This document shows, in pieces, positions 1 to 10,470 of a stretch of 64,000 nt of DNA. This stretch comes from Mangifera indica (taxonomy: Eukaryota > Streptophyta > Magnoliopsida > Sapindales > Anacardiaceae): NCBI RefSeq assembly GCF_011075055.1, contig NC_058138.1:21612928-21676927 (forward strand), given 5' to 3'. Under the pieces are notes generated by a model, which saw only the letters and a list, made by a program, of their open reading frames with translations, did not search any database and was not told the DNA's origin. Made by a program: the position numbers and the translations under genes. How positions within the stretch are numbered: position 1 is the first letter of the stretch; the number at the start of each line of letters is the position of its first letter.

Positions 1-1364
1 TTTAATAAATTCCATGATGAGTGGTGACAAAGAAAATCTGTGTCTCGAGTGAAACCACAAACTGGCTAGTCAACCAGGCAGCTGTAGTGTTTGTTTGTAC
101 AATGAATACTTTAAAAATTATGCAAAAGATTTGAGAATTGATTTCCTATGATCTCATCACCAAATTTTTGGTGACCTAACATGGAGGATCAGATGCCACA
201 TCTTTATTTGATGGAATCATAATTGTCTGGTTTCAAAAGCCCACTTAAATTCTGCACAAATTTATTCTTGACAAAGGCTTATTTTATCTCATTAAAAAGT
301 TGTAATTTTGGATCATTTTTGGGTCTTAATAAATAAATGACCGCTTTTGATGGGATTTAAAATATATGCAGGTTGTGTATTCTGTCAGGAATTGTTCCCC
401 AAGTTGTGCAAAAAAATTCAAGAAACACCCTAATTGTGTAAAACTACACAAAAACTCCCAGACTGCTTAATTTTATACACGATTTGGAGGTGTTTCTGTC
501 ACAATTTTTTTTTTTTTTTTGGTCTAGGAGGTTTCTTGAAAATTTTTTACAAAACCTGGGGAAGAATTCTCTATATGTTCCCTTTTTACAAAATAAAAAG
601 CTCATGAAAACTAAAGAATGAATACCAAACAATGAAGAAAAGCGATGAGGGAAGAACAATTAAAAAAGACAACAAATAGAGAGAAGAGTGCCAAAGTGCA
701 ACAAAAAAATTCTTCAAACGCCTAGTAACTCTTAAACTTTGAAGGTACAAACTTAAAGTAGCCAAACTTTGGCCTGAAACTGTATCAAAAAGCTTGAATT
801 GATAGTTATGTAAAAATTGTATTATCGAATGTGCAGAATATCTGAAAATTGAGTTTATATATGGATATAATTTTGTCAAATATGATCCATAAGCTTTTTC
901 TCAAAATTGCCATTCCAGCCAAATCTAAAACATTAGCCTATAGAAATAGAAATACATCACTTAAGATGACAGTTATATGGACAAATTGATAACTCCCTCT
1001 TCTTACAATTCACTGCAGCCTGAAATCTCCAGATTCCTGGGAAACAAATCAAGCAAATGTGCATGCATCAGTGCACCAATATGTCAATAAAGAATGACAA
1101 GGTTGAAAATAAAGAGAAACAATAGCAGATAGATACCTAGTTTACAGCATTCAGAAATTGATCTGACATTACACTTTAGAATGGATGACTCTGACTCTGT
1201 AGAAAAACAAAAACAGAGAAGGGAGTAACAGCAGATGTGGCCCCTAATAATATCAGCCACCAATTTGTATCTTTGTGTTCCAATATCTATATGACTGGTT
1301 TCTTCATTTGTCCTAACTAACATGAAGATGAGTAGCGAGAGCAAAAGGGGAAAAAAAATTGTCT
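1..1364. other. Intergenic, no gene recognised
   Basis: AT-rich DNA downstream of TH2. The open frames here are short and of low complexity, with no recognisable domain. The last few hundred bases next to 1365 are probably the TH2 3' UTR, which I cannot delimit. Confidence 0.5.
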
Positions 1365-4300
1365 CTACCACCCCGAAATGAAGGCATGTACTTCAGCCCA
1401 ACTTGAGACTGTATAAAGAACGCCAGATAGCCTCTTCCAGTTGCCAGCGCTTCCTTCATCGTATTGCTTCTGTTTCTTGACCAAGGCAGGGTACAATGGT
1501 ACAAAAGTGACACCAAATTGACTTCCCACTCTCCTTAAGCTTAAACTAGATCCAATCACAATGCCTATATCTGCCTTAAGCAGACATAGTAAATCACCCG
1601 CTGAATCTCCAATATAAAGAGTCAACTTCTTTCTGTCACTGTCATAGTTCTGCACAATATTGCTGAAAGCTTCAACCTTGTCAGTGGGAGACTCCACTTT
1701 CTTAACAATTTCGCCCGTAGAAATGGATTCTTCATAAATGAACTCATTTGCATGTATATTCAGAACAGTTAGACCCCCTGCTTGATTAAAAGGAAATTTC
1801 TAATAAAAGAAATGTATTGAGTGTTTTAACAAACCTCCGAAGGAAAAGGATTGAGAATTAAAAAAGGGAAAAAAAAAAAAAATAAGGGAGATTGCAAAGA
1901 TTATAAAGCAGATGTTAGAAAATCAAATAATCAACGTGGAATTAAACTAAAATATTGCTGGTAACAAAATAACAAGGAATCAAAATGGCATAGGACACAA
2001 TTCTAATCAATCTCACTAAGCCAAGAAGAAAATAATTTTGGAAAACCAGAACGCTTACATTTTAAGGGCAAAGAAACTGAATTATGACTAATTGTGACTC
2101 ATGCTCACTGATATCTTTTTAAAGCATCATGTTCGCAAGTGTGAACTTCCAGTTTCCATCAGTCAATAATATAAATAAAAAACTGAAGCCCTGTGTGTGT
2201 GTGTGTGTAACCTTTGCAACATATTTTAGCCTATTCTTTTTGTCCATACAAAATTGGAAGAAGTGCCCAGCCTACTTCAGTTTTTATGCTAATATATAGG
2301 CAGAACCATTGGTTTTTCTCTACAAAGTCACTAAAACTATTTTTAACTATGGACGGTCAAGTATCTACGTATTAGCATAGATGGATAATAATTGTCAAAG
2401 AATAAGGATGATTAAGTAAGCAAAGTCCAAAAAAGATAATCAAGTTGAGCTTTTATAATCTCAACATAGCAAATTATGGCATCATTGTACAAGTCATGAA
2501 TTCTGTGTACCACAATTCTATGTGGTTGGAGCATACCTGCTGAGAAAGATGTTCTGATGAGATCACCACACCAACAATATGAAAGTACGTGGACATTTGC
2601 ATTCAAATTTTCATTCTTCACAATACTCTGAAAGAAAGCAGTACAACCATCTTGGAGAATCAGGCGTTCACCAGCTCGTTTAATGTCTTCAAGATTTACA
2701 CCCTTCAGTACTCCAGACTCAATCACTCTAGAATTCGCCCTCTTCTCAAAGTCTGAGAGCTGCTCAAGGGCTTTATGTAAAGCTTCATAGTTGAATTCCT
2801 CCACTGCAAAATCCCACAAAGTCAAACCCTGATACACTTAAACCAGAAACTTCATCCAAAAAGGTTTCTCAATCAGTTTGGTATGATTAAAAAGGAGAGT
2901 TGGATGTTAAATTGTCATGCCAAATACCTTTCTCAGAAGAAACAATGCTTTCAATGCATTGTTCATACTCTTCTGTGTACTCTCTGGAGAGATTACCCAA
3001 CGTATTCCTCAACTCAGCTGATGACATCCGACGAAGTTGACTTTCAGGTTGATTTTGGTCAGATTTTGGGGCTGTCACTATTGCAATCTCAGCCAAAATG
3101 GCAGAAGAATCAACAATGGTGCAAGCCAAATCAAAATCAGAAAATATAATAAGTTGATCTCTGGCGGGATTATGCTCCTTAACGAGAGGAACTACTGTGG
3201 GCTGAGAAAGTGGCTGAGCATTGAAGAACTCTATTTCAAGTTTCATTGCTTGGTGATAAAGCTTCTCTATGATATCTAGTTCTTCACCTGTCAAAGAGAC
3301 ACTAAGTTTATCCAGCAAGTCCTCAATCTGCTGAGCTAATGCCTGAACTCAAAGAATACAATAGTTGAGACGAAGTAAGAGTGTCGTGTAGGTCATCTTC
3401 CTCCTAGTCTAAGCAAAGTATCCTCAGATTCACCAGTAAACACAAAATGGCATTACAATTCAAATAACACATACCTGAAAACTTTCTGAAGAATAATTGT
3501 TGACCCACTTCTTGTAAAGATGATCACCTTCATTAAGATCTAGAAGTGCCTGGAACTCCTTACCAAGGAAAGCATACAACCTCATGCAAGGTGACATAGC
3601 ACCCAATGTATATGCTGCAACTTTTGTTCTTTCAAATGGAGTTGCAAGTTTTCCAGGACCTTTGACACCTTCAACTTTCCCAGATGCTGTTGCCAACAAG
3701 AATTCTGTATACTTGACTGTTGCAGAGTTAATAGAAGCCTCTTTAGCAAGGTCCAGACCCCACTCCTACAAGGGAAACATTCAGAACAAGTAAATATTAT
3801 ACTCTATTACATGAAAAGAAAGAAGTTCTATTTCTATATCAATCAATACAAAACAATTACTAGATGAAGCTACATCGTGATTTACACAGCATTACAAGGA
3901 CAAGTTCCATCTTAATAGAGAAAATCCAAGAGTCTTTCTTTTGTAATAACCGAAAAAGGTTACACTGAGTCAGGCAAAGTGAGAATTAAATCAGAAGTGT
4001 CCATAGCTTTCGAAGCAAACCGTCAATGTTAAAGGACAAAACTTGCAAAAGATTCTATCTTGGCAATAGCTGAAAAACAAAACAATTGGCTATCCACTAA
4101 AACTGGCATCCTATGCTTCGAATATGGCTTAAAAATCTAAAGGGAACATGCACATGGCATCAATTTTTAAACAGCAACAAATTTTATTACCATCAAAATA
4201 TCTTAACTACCATACCCAACTGGATCTCTAATCCCATAACGATTCAGGCAGTAAACATTCCATAAATTTTACAAACCGATTAAATGGAAAATATAATCTT

Positions 4301-5853
4301 CAAGATTCAACAACATTCTTTACCTAAACTTTAGAATGAATTATTTTATTTTACCTGTGCAAATGAATTGTGCATTTTTAACTCCTCTAGAACACCCTTT
4401 CTCAACTCTGAGATTGACAGCTTTGCATCATCATCATCTGCACACTCTTCTGCCAATTCATACCTAAATATGCAAAATCACCCCCAAAAAATAAAAAGAA
4501 AGAAAACAATTATAACAGCCACCAATATGTATCTAACCCTTTAATTTTATATAAACTAGCCACCAATATGTATCTAACCCTTTAATTTTATATAAACTAA
4601 GTTAGAGAAATATATAAATTTTCTTCAACCTTAAATTCAATGTTGATTTAAGCTTAGAAATTGAAATATTGTAGCAAAACGATTTTTCAAATCAATAAAA
4701 GTCTAACACGTCATTTGGTTGCTGAGAAAGCACACCAGAAGGAAATGGGAATTAAAAGGCTTAAATCATATTTTTAATGCTGCTCTTCCTTCCACATACA
4801 ATAAACACAACTATATATTATTAAATCATGCCCGTGGTACTAACCCAATCATCTTTTTTAATTTATTAGAAACCAAATTTACAATATGAAATCATGTATG
4901 TATTTCCGCATAGTCAAATCAGTCCACTCACTCTCTATCATTCTATCAACAAGACTTTTATTGAAACCACTGACCATATACAATCAATTGATTGAACAAT
5001 TATTCTTGCTTAGTTTTCCCACACAAATTCTATCAGCAGTACGTATATCAAAACAGAATTTTAAAATTTGATCAAAAGATCATACTAAGCCTCCCAAACA
5101 ATCAACCTCATGTATCAGCAACCAAACAATCAACAAAATATCTGAAAAATCTAATATTCTAAATCTTCTCTTTCTCAATTTCTTAGCAAACATTCCCCGA
5201 TAGTAAAAATCTAATTCTACAAATCTTTCTTTACTTTTTTCCTGTAATTCTGATCTTAGATTATTAATTTTCTCTTATTGTGCCAAATTTTCTCGGATGT
5301 CAAACATCCCTAAATAAAAAAAAAAAAATCAATACACACAACATATCCCTCTTCCTAGACCTTGAAAGCAGAGAAAGAAACACACTTTGAATATCAGATT
5401 CTCAAACTCTCGCACATTTCCCCACATTCTCTCAGAAACCGACCAGTACGAGACCAAAACCAAAAGAAGTCCAAAAACCAACTTACGCTTGAGCAAAAGC
5501 TTTGAGAAAATGAACATCTTGGGCGATGTAATTCCTGAAGGTGTCAATGTTTAGATCCCAGAAGCCAGACAGAGCGTCAAGGGATTGTACATAGCAAAGA
5601 CAGATTCTCTCTTACACTTGATCCAAAACCTTCTGGCAAGTCCCTCCTCCTCGGCACTTGGCGATTTCGGAGGAATCGCCGCCATCAAGAGTGACGATCT
5701 TTGAGCTGTGAAATAGGGGGATAAATCAACCCGGAGAAAAGACGGGAAGAGAGAGTAGGAAACGCCGAGTGGAAATGGGAGGGAGTTACAGCAGGAGAAA
5801 AGATTGGAGAGTAATGGGGCTCTGACTGGGCTTGTGCAGAGCGCAAGCATCAA
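1365..5853 (-). CDS. TH2: Bifunctional TH2 protein (aminopyrimidine aminohydrolase / thiamin monophosphate phosphatase), frameshifted as read
   Basis: The protein aligns along its length with plant TH2 as I know it: an N-terminal TENA/THI-4 domain (hydrolyses amino-pyrimidines in thiamin salvage) fused to a HAD phosphatase that dephosphorylates thiamin monophosphate. Exons on the minus strand are 5853-5487, 4463-4355, 3765-3475, 3342-2928, 2803-2537 and 1777-1365, all with GT/AG borders. They total 1862 nt, one short of 621 codons. The missing base lies near 5554-5560: after residue 99 (..CLASG) the frame meets TAA at 5551-5553, while the next frame continues with the expected IDTF..YIAQDVHFLKAF. 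Starting at 5853 gives about 56 residues before an internal Met, suiting a mitochondrial presequence, as in Arabidopsis TH2. HAD motif I reads DFDLA at about 325-329 instead of DFDLT; the later YIGDSAGDLL motif is intact. Family identity is sure; functionality is not. Confidence 0.88.
5551..5562 (-). other. Frameshift site in TH2 exon 1
   Basis: The frame ending ..LASGI meets TAA at 5551-5553. Conserved TH2 sequence resumes at once in the next frame, so one base appears to be missing within a GGGA run. The rest of the gene has no frameshift. The sequence cannot tell a real mutation from an assembly or read error; short homopolymers are a common place for both. Confidence 0.8.
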
Positions 5854-6158
5854 AGAGAGAAAGAGAAGGAGATGAAAATCAAAGTTTCCTTCCCCCTGTG
5901 AATTGGCTTGGAAGTTTATTTTATGTTTTTGTTGTGGATGCCATGAGTGTGAAAAGGGAGGGAAGTTCTATCGAATGGGCTTTTTTCTTTTTGGGCCTAT
6001 ATTCTTTGAAGGTGATTATCCCTCCCTAAACGGTTGATGATTATTTTGGCTCATAAAATTAAACTCAAATTTACAATTCTATTACATCTAATATATCAAT
6101 CCATCAAAATTATCCATTTATAATGAATTTTCCTGGAAACCAAACCAAAACATAAATC

Positions 6159-7405
6159 TCAATCACAATCTAAAGCAAAAGACAACTTTGACATGCTTCG
6201 AAATGACCATAGTCTAACTATTTTTCCAACTTCTAGCCTATTGTTTTTGTCATTTACGACCTGCTTGAACCAAGCTCCAATGAAGTTATATACGAAAGTG
6301 CAGTTCATTCTCCATTTTCGAAACGTTAAATTCACAGGATTCCCACATGGTGTAATCAGTTCTACACTGAACCCATTATTTGTCTTTGCATCATCAAGTA
6401 TGTCCTTCTCCTCATTAGTAAGGAAACTATGAGTCTTGACTTGTTTCCTTGGTAATGAAAGACGATTGTTTTGTTGGGCTAAATCTGTCGATGTTAATAC
6501 TTTCTGCATAACAAATGTTATATTCACGCCATTCTTTTTTTCAACAATAGCTTTCAACCTTTCTGGCATGGGAGGTTCCACTTCTACGTCCAAAAGCGGT
6601 TGTCGTGGAACTGTGACTTTCATCTTCATGGGATTTACTTTTCTCCTTCGTTCCTTTCTTTCCTCTTCTTTGTCCTCATCTTTATCCAAGCTACTTAAGT
6701 AGGGAGTGCCACCCAAATCACATGCTACAGGCCTTATCCATTTGAAGCTCGGTGTGTCTTGTTTTGTAGAATCAGTTCCTTTCTCTGCCTGTGATACAAT
6801 CACTGATCTCTTCTTCTTGGGCACGGGGAAAGAAAAGAAGAAGCCTAAAGTGGTATCATTCCTCTCCTCGTAAAACCCTAAGTTCTTCTTAAGTTCTGCC
6901 AGCTCAGGATCCTCCCTAGCACGTTTGAAAAAACCTTTAAGTATCTTCAGCTCTTTTTCAGTTTCAGATTCTGATGATTCGTCACTGATATACTCCATAG
7001 AAGAATAACTGGAATCGGGTTTCATCACGTCTTCAGAAAACGTCAAGTCTTTTTCTTCAAGAAAAACTGAAACAACAGAAAGAACATACATACATATATA
7101 TAATGTTAAAAAATATACTAGGCTTGCAAGAATTTCAATAGATAGAAGACAAACGCTTTAGAAGAGTAGAAAAGCACTCGTAAAATAAATTTATAATCAG
7201 TTGGTAAAATCAAATGTTCTTTGTTCTTTTATAATTTGTATACCTAGCTACGACTACATAAACACAAAACAAGAAGAAGAGAAAGAAAGAAAGAAATGGG
7301 AATCAAGAACTTACCAGTTAGTAACGATGGAGAAAGCTCACGCAGGAGAAGAAGTTTATAGAGCAATACTAGAGACTGTGAAGAACAAATTACATCACTA
7401 GTCAT
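6159..7405 (-). CDS. DUF313-type B3 domain-containing protein (copy 1, apparently intact)
   Basis: Two exons fit well: 7405-7315 (ATG at 7403-7405, start of MTSDVICSS..) and 7066-6159, with donor GTAAGT and acceptor TTTCAG. Together they are 999 nt, 332 residues. The N-terminal third is acidic and serine-rich (about 40-75). A charged KDEDKEEERKERRRKV stretch near 160-173 may be a nuclear localisation signal. From about residue 197 the protein matches the plant DUF313 B3 family: PPMPERLKAIVEKKNG, then NNRLSLPRKQ, then KWRMN..FVYNFIGAW..VV and LWSFRS. B3 domains bind DNA, but most DUF313 members have no known target. A longer open frame runs upstream to 7091, but that part looks like intron: it contains the polypyrimidine tract and acceptor. 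The next gene along is a diverged tandem copy. Confidence 0.75.
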
Positions 7406-7945
7406 GATTTTACAGACAAGAGAGTCTTAAACCTGTCGAAATTGTGTTTCCTGAGTCAATCTTGATTGACTAATTTCAAATCACTTAACCTTCCTATTTT
7501 GATATCTAACTGAATCTTGGTTTCTTGTAGTCCAATTAATCTAAGACAACAAATAGGATTTTAACGGCCATTTTAATTTCCTGAAACCAAAAAAGAAATG
7601 GGAAATATTGTTGTGGAAGGAAGGAAATTCGTTTGCACTTAATCTTGAACTTAACGGATACTATCTGGTATACCTTGTTTATATAAGTGAAGTGAACCAG
7701 CTAAAGTGAACCAGCTACTGCATGATTGGCAATTTGGCACTCCTTAAGTTGTCAAAACTCATTTTAGCTTGTAAAGTTTAGAAGTAAAACTACGATGAAC
7801 TATATATAAAAAATGAATCATATTTTAATAATGAATCAGTCAATTAAATCAGAGATGTTATAATGATATCAAAGTTATTCAATAATATTTTAATAATAGA
7901 TCAAATTATTAAACTAGAAATATATCAAACTTGAACATTCAAGTT

Positions 7946-8099
7946 AAAAATCCATCAAACTCATACATTTATAATGAATAATCCTTGAATCCAAAGTGTA
8001 AATCTCAATTACAATCTAAAACAAAAATCCATCAAACTTATACATTTATAATGAATAATCCTTGAATCCAAAGTGCTAATCTGAATCACAATCTAAAAC
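7946..8099. repeat. 77-bp tandem repeat downstream of B3 copy 2
   Basis: Two units, about 7946-8022 and 8023-8099, start with AAAAATCCATCAAAC and differ at a few positions. A single diverged version lies downstream of copy 1 at about 6105-6180, so the extra unit arose after the two genes separated. Confidence 0.8.
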
Positions 8100-9008
8100 A
8101 AAACTCAACTTTGACATGCTTCGAAAGGACCAGAGTCTAACTATCTTTCCAACTTCAAGTCTATTGTTTTTGTCATTTACGACCTGCTTAAACCAAGGTC
8201 CAATGAAATTATACACGAAAGTGCTGTTCATTCTCCACTTCCTCAACGTCAACTCGACAAGACTCCCACATGGTGTAATCAGTTCTACGCTGAACGCATT
8301 GTTGGTCTTCGCATCAAGTATATCCTTCTCATCATTAGTAAGGAAACTATCAGTCTTGATTTGTTTCCTTGGTAATGAAAGACGATTGTTTTGATGGGCT
8401 AAATCTGTCGCCGTTAACGCTTTTTGCATAATAAATGTAATATCGAAGCCGTTCTTTTCTTCAACAATAGCTCTCAATCTTTCTGGCATGGGAGGTTCCT
8501 CCTCTACCTCTAAGATCGGCTGTTGTGGAATTGAGTCTTTCATCTTCTTGGGGCTTACTTTTCTCCTCTGCTCCTTTCTTTCCTCGTCTTTATCCTCGAC
8601 TTTATCCAAACTACTTTGGTTTGAACTACTACCCACATCGTATACAGACTGCATCCATTTGAAGCTTCTTGTATCTTGTTTAGAAGAATCACTTTCTTTG
8701 TCTGTCTGTGCTGTGATCACTGATCTCTTTTTCGTCGGCACGGGGAAACAAACGAGGAATAAGCCTAAAGTGGTGCCAGTCCTCTCGTAAAACTGTAATT
8801 TTCTCTTAAGTTTTGCCACTTCGGGATCCTTTCTAGCGCGTTGACAAAAACCTTTTATTATTGTCAACTCCGAAAGTTCATATTGTGATGATTCGTCAGA
8901 AGATTCACTGCAATTGGATTCCATCACGTCTTCAGAAAGCATCAAGTCTTTTTGTTCAAGGGAAACTGAAACAACAGAAAGAAGATACATAATTGAGATT
9001 AAAAGCAC
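8076..9008 (-). CDS. DUF313-type B3 domain-containing protein (copy 2, first exon damaged)
   Basis: This open frame is closely similar to copy 1 over its full length, including PPMPERLRAIVEEKNG, NNRLSLPRKQ, KWRMN..FVYNFIGPWFKQVV and LWSFRSMSKL. By homology, real exon 2 starts at 8965 after a TTTCAG acceptor; residues upstream of that in the open frame are intron-derived. The matching exon 1 lies far upstream at about 10,400-10,460, but it lacks the segment holding the copy 1 ATG and has lost about 10 bases before its donor, which also shifts the phase. A protein would have to start inside exon 2, for example at the Met of MLSEDVME, or in the intron-derived ATG at 9008. Its B3 domain is intact, so it may be a functional N-terminally altered gene or an early pseudogene. 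Confidence 0.6.
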   Translation of the reverse strand: MLLISIMYLLSVVSVSLEQKDLMLSEDVMESNCSESSDESSQYELSELTIIKGFCQRARKDPEVAKLKRKLQFYERTGTTLGLFLVCFPVPTKKRSVITAQTDKESDSSKQDTRSFKWMQSVYDVGSSSNQSSLDKVEDKDEERKEQRRKVSPKKMKDSIPQQPILEVEEEPPMPERLRAIVEEKNGFDITFIMQKALTATDLAHQNNRLSLPRKQIKTDSFLTNDEKDILDAKTNNAFSVELITPCGSLVELTLRKWRMNSTFVYNFIGPWFKQVVNDKNNRLEVGKIVRLWSFRSMSKLSFVLDCDSD

Positions 9009-9960
9009 ACCAATTTAGTAGATAGAAAATAAATTTCTGCATTCTATGTTACATTAATTGTCCTTGGAGGCATCTTTGACTTTGCTAGAAATTAAGAAGT
9101 CAAGTTTCAAAGCTCTGTCTAAAATTTGCTAACATGTCTTTGATGTGAAGAAATGTAAGATGGTTTGATGAACAAGCGATTTTGCCATTGATTTGTCTAT
9201 TGATTGTATCTATAACTAATTCCTGAAGGTCATGGGTGCATGCAAATAAAATAGTGAGCACAGATAACCCTTATTCTTTAAAATTTCTCAGACTATCTTC
9301 TTTAGAGTATCGTCTCTTCTATGAGACATCTACTTTAGAAGTTCATACTTGGATTTGACATGCCTTATGCGAAAACCGTAATTTTCTCTTAAGTTTTGCC
9401 ACTTCAGGATCCTTTCTGGCGCGTTGACAAAAACCTTTAATTATTGTCAACACCGAAAGTTCATATTGTGATGATTCGTCAGAAGATTCACTGCAATTGG
9501 ATTCCATCACGTCTTCAGAAAGCATCAAGTCTTTTTGTTCAAGGGAAACTGAAAGAACAGAAAGAAGATGCATAATTGAGATTAAAAGCACACCAATTCA
9601 GTAGATAGAAAATACATTTCTGCGTTCTATGTTACATTAATTGTCCTTGGAGGCATCTTTGACTTCGCTAGAAATTAAGAAGTCAAGTTTCAAAGCTCTA
9701 TCTAAAATTTGCTAACATGTCTTTGATGTGAAGAAATGTAAGATGGTTTGATGAACAAGCGATTTTGCCATTGATTTGTCTATTGATTGTATCTATAACT
9801 AATTCCTGAAGGTCATGGGTGCATGCAAATAAAATAGTGAGCACAGATAACCCTTATTCTTTAAAATTTCTCAGACATATCTTCTTTAGAGTATCGTCTC
9901 TTCTATGAGACATCTACTTTAGAAGTTCATACTTGGATTTGACATGCCTTATGCGAAAAC
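8792..9960. repeat. 583-bp tandem direct duplication
   Basis: Two adjacent units, about 8792-9375 and 9375-9960, are nearly identical with a constant offset of 583. For example the TCATATTGTGATGATTCG block begins at 8878 and again at 9461. There are a few substitutions and a one-base insertion. Each unit holds the 5' end of B3 copy 2 exon 2 plus about 400 bp of upstream intron-like DNA. Confidence 0.85.
9371..9591 (-). pseudogene. 5' fragment of a DUF313 B3 gene (copy 3, made by tandem duplication)
   Basis: The fragment repeats the first part of copy 2 exon 2 (LEQKDLMLSEDVMESNCSE.. to KDPEVAKLKRKLRF) and then runs into unrelated sequence, so the B3 domain is missing. It lies inside the second unit of a 583-bp direct duplication. 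Its TTTCAG acceptor at about 9549 is preserved and might be used as a cryptic splice site by copy 2 transcripts. I see no sign that it encodes a product of its own. Confidence 0.75.
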
Positions 9961-10394
9961 CTAAGAGTGTTACCTCTTTTATTTTTTCGTTCGTCAGGAA
10001 AGGATGGCGGGAATCATCACAATATCAACTTTCAGTGAGTACTAGAAGACAAACAGTGAAGAAAATCCGAATGCATTTCCTAAATATTCTCAGAAACCAA
10101 ACTACATTGAAATAATTTGCTTCCCTATATAGACAGTCAACACATTTTAATTCTTTCCTAATTGTAAGGGGTTTCTTGAGGCCGTATTTCGAGATCATAA
10201 AGCTGCAAATCTTTAGTCATTGTTCAAGTTTTCGGACTATAGCAATTACCCTATAACATAATTATACTTATAGATACAAAAGAAACAATTAAATATATAC
10301 ATTCATCTAAACTACAATAAAACAAAGAACATTAGGTGGGAATCAAGAACAAAGAGAAACAAAGAAAAAGATCAAGAAAATTGGAATCAAGAAC

Positions 10395-10470
10395 TTACCA
10401 GTGGAGAAAGTTGACGCAGAAGAACAACTTTTTAGAGCAACAAGAAAGACTATAAGGAGAACAAATTATA
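10395..10470 (-). pseudogene. Degenerate exon 1 of B3 copy 2
   Basis: This segment is homologous to copy 1 exon 1 (7315-7405), including the GTAAGTTCTTGATTCC donor region. The stretch carrying the start ATG is absent, and about 10 bases near the donor are missing, changing the phase. In-frame stops follow. It may still act as a 5' UTR exon for copy 2. Confidence 0.55.

Noticed and set aside
6193..6702. Plus-strand open frames opposite the B3 genes (also at 8116-8790)
   Set aside because: Shadows of the minus-strand B3 coding sequence; the same antisense frames appear in both duplicates because the coding strand is conserved.
7066..7091. Longer N-terminus (MYVLSVVS..) for B3 copy 1
   Set aside because: This segment holds the polypyrimidine tract and TTTCAG acceptor; splicing to the exon at 7315-7405 keeps the frame and gives a proper start.
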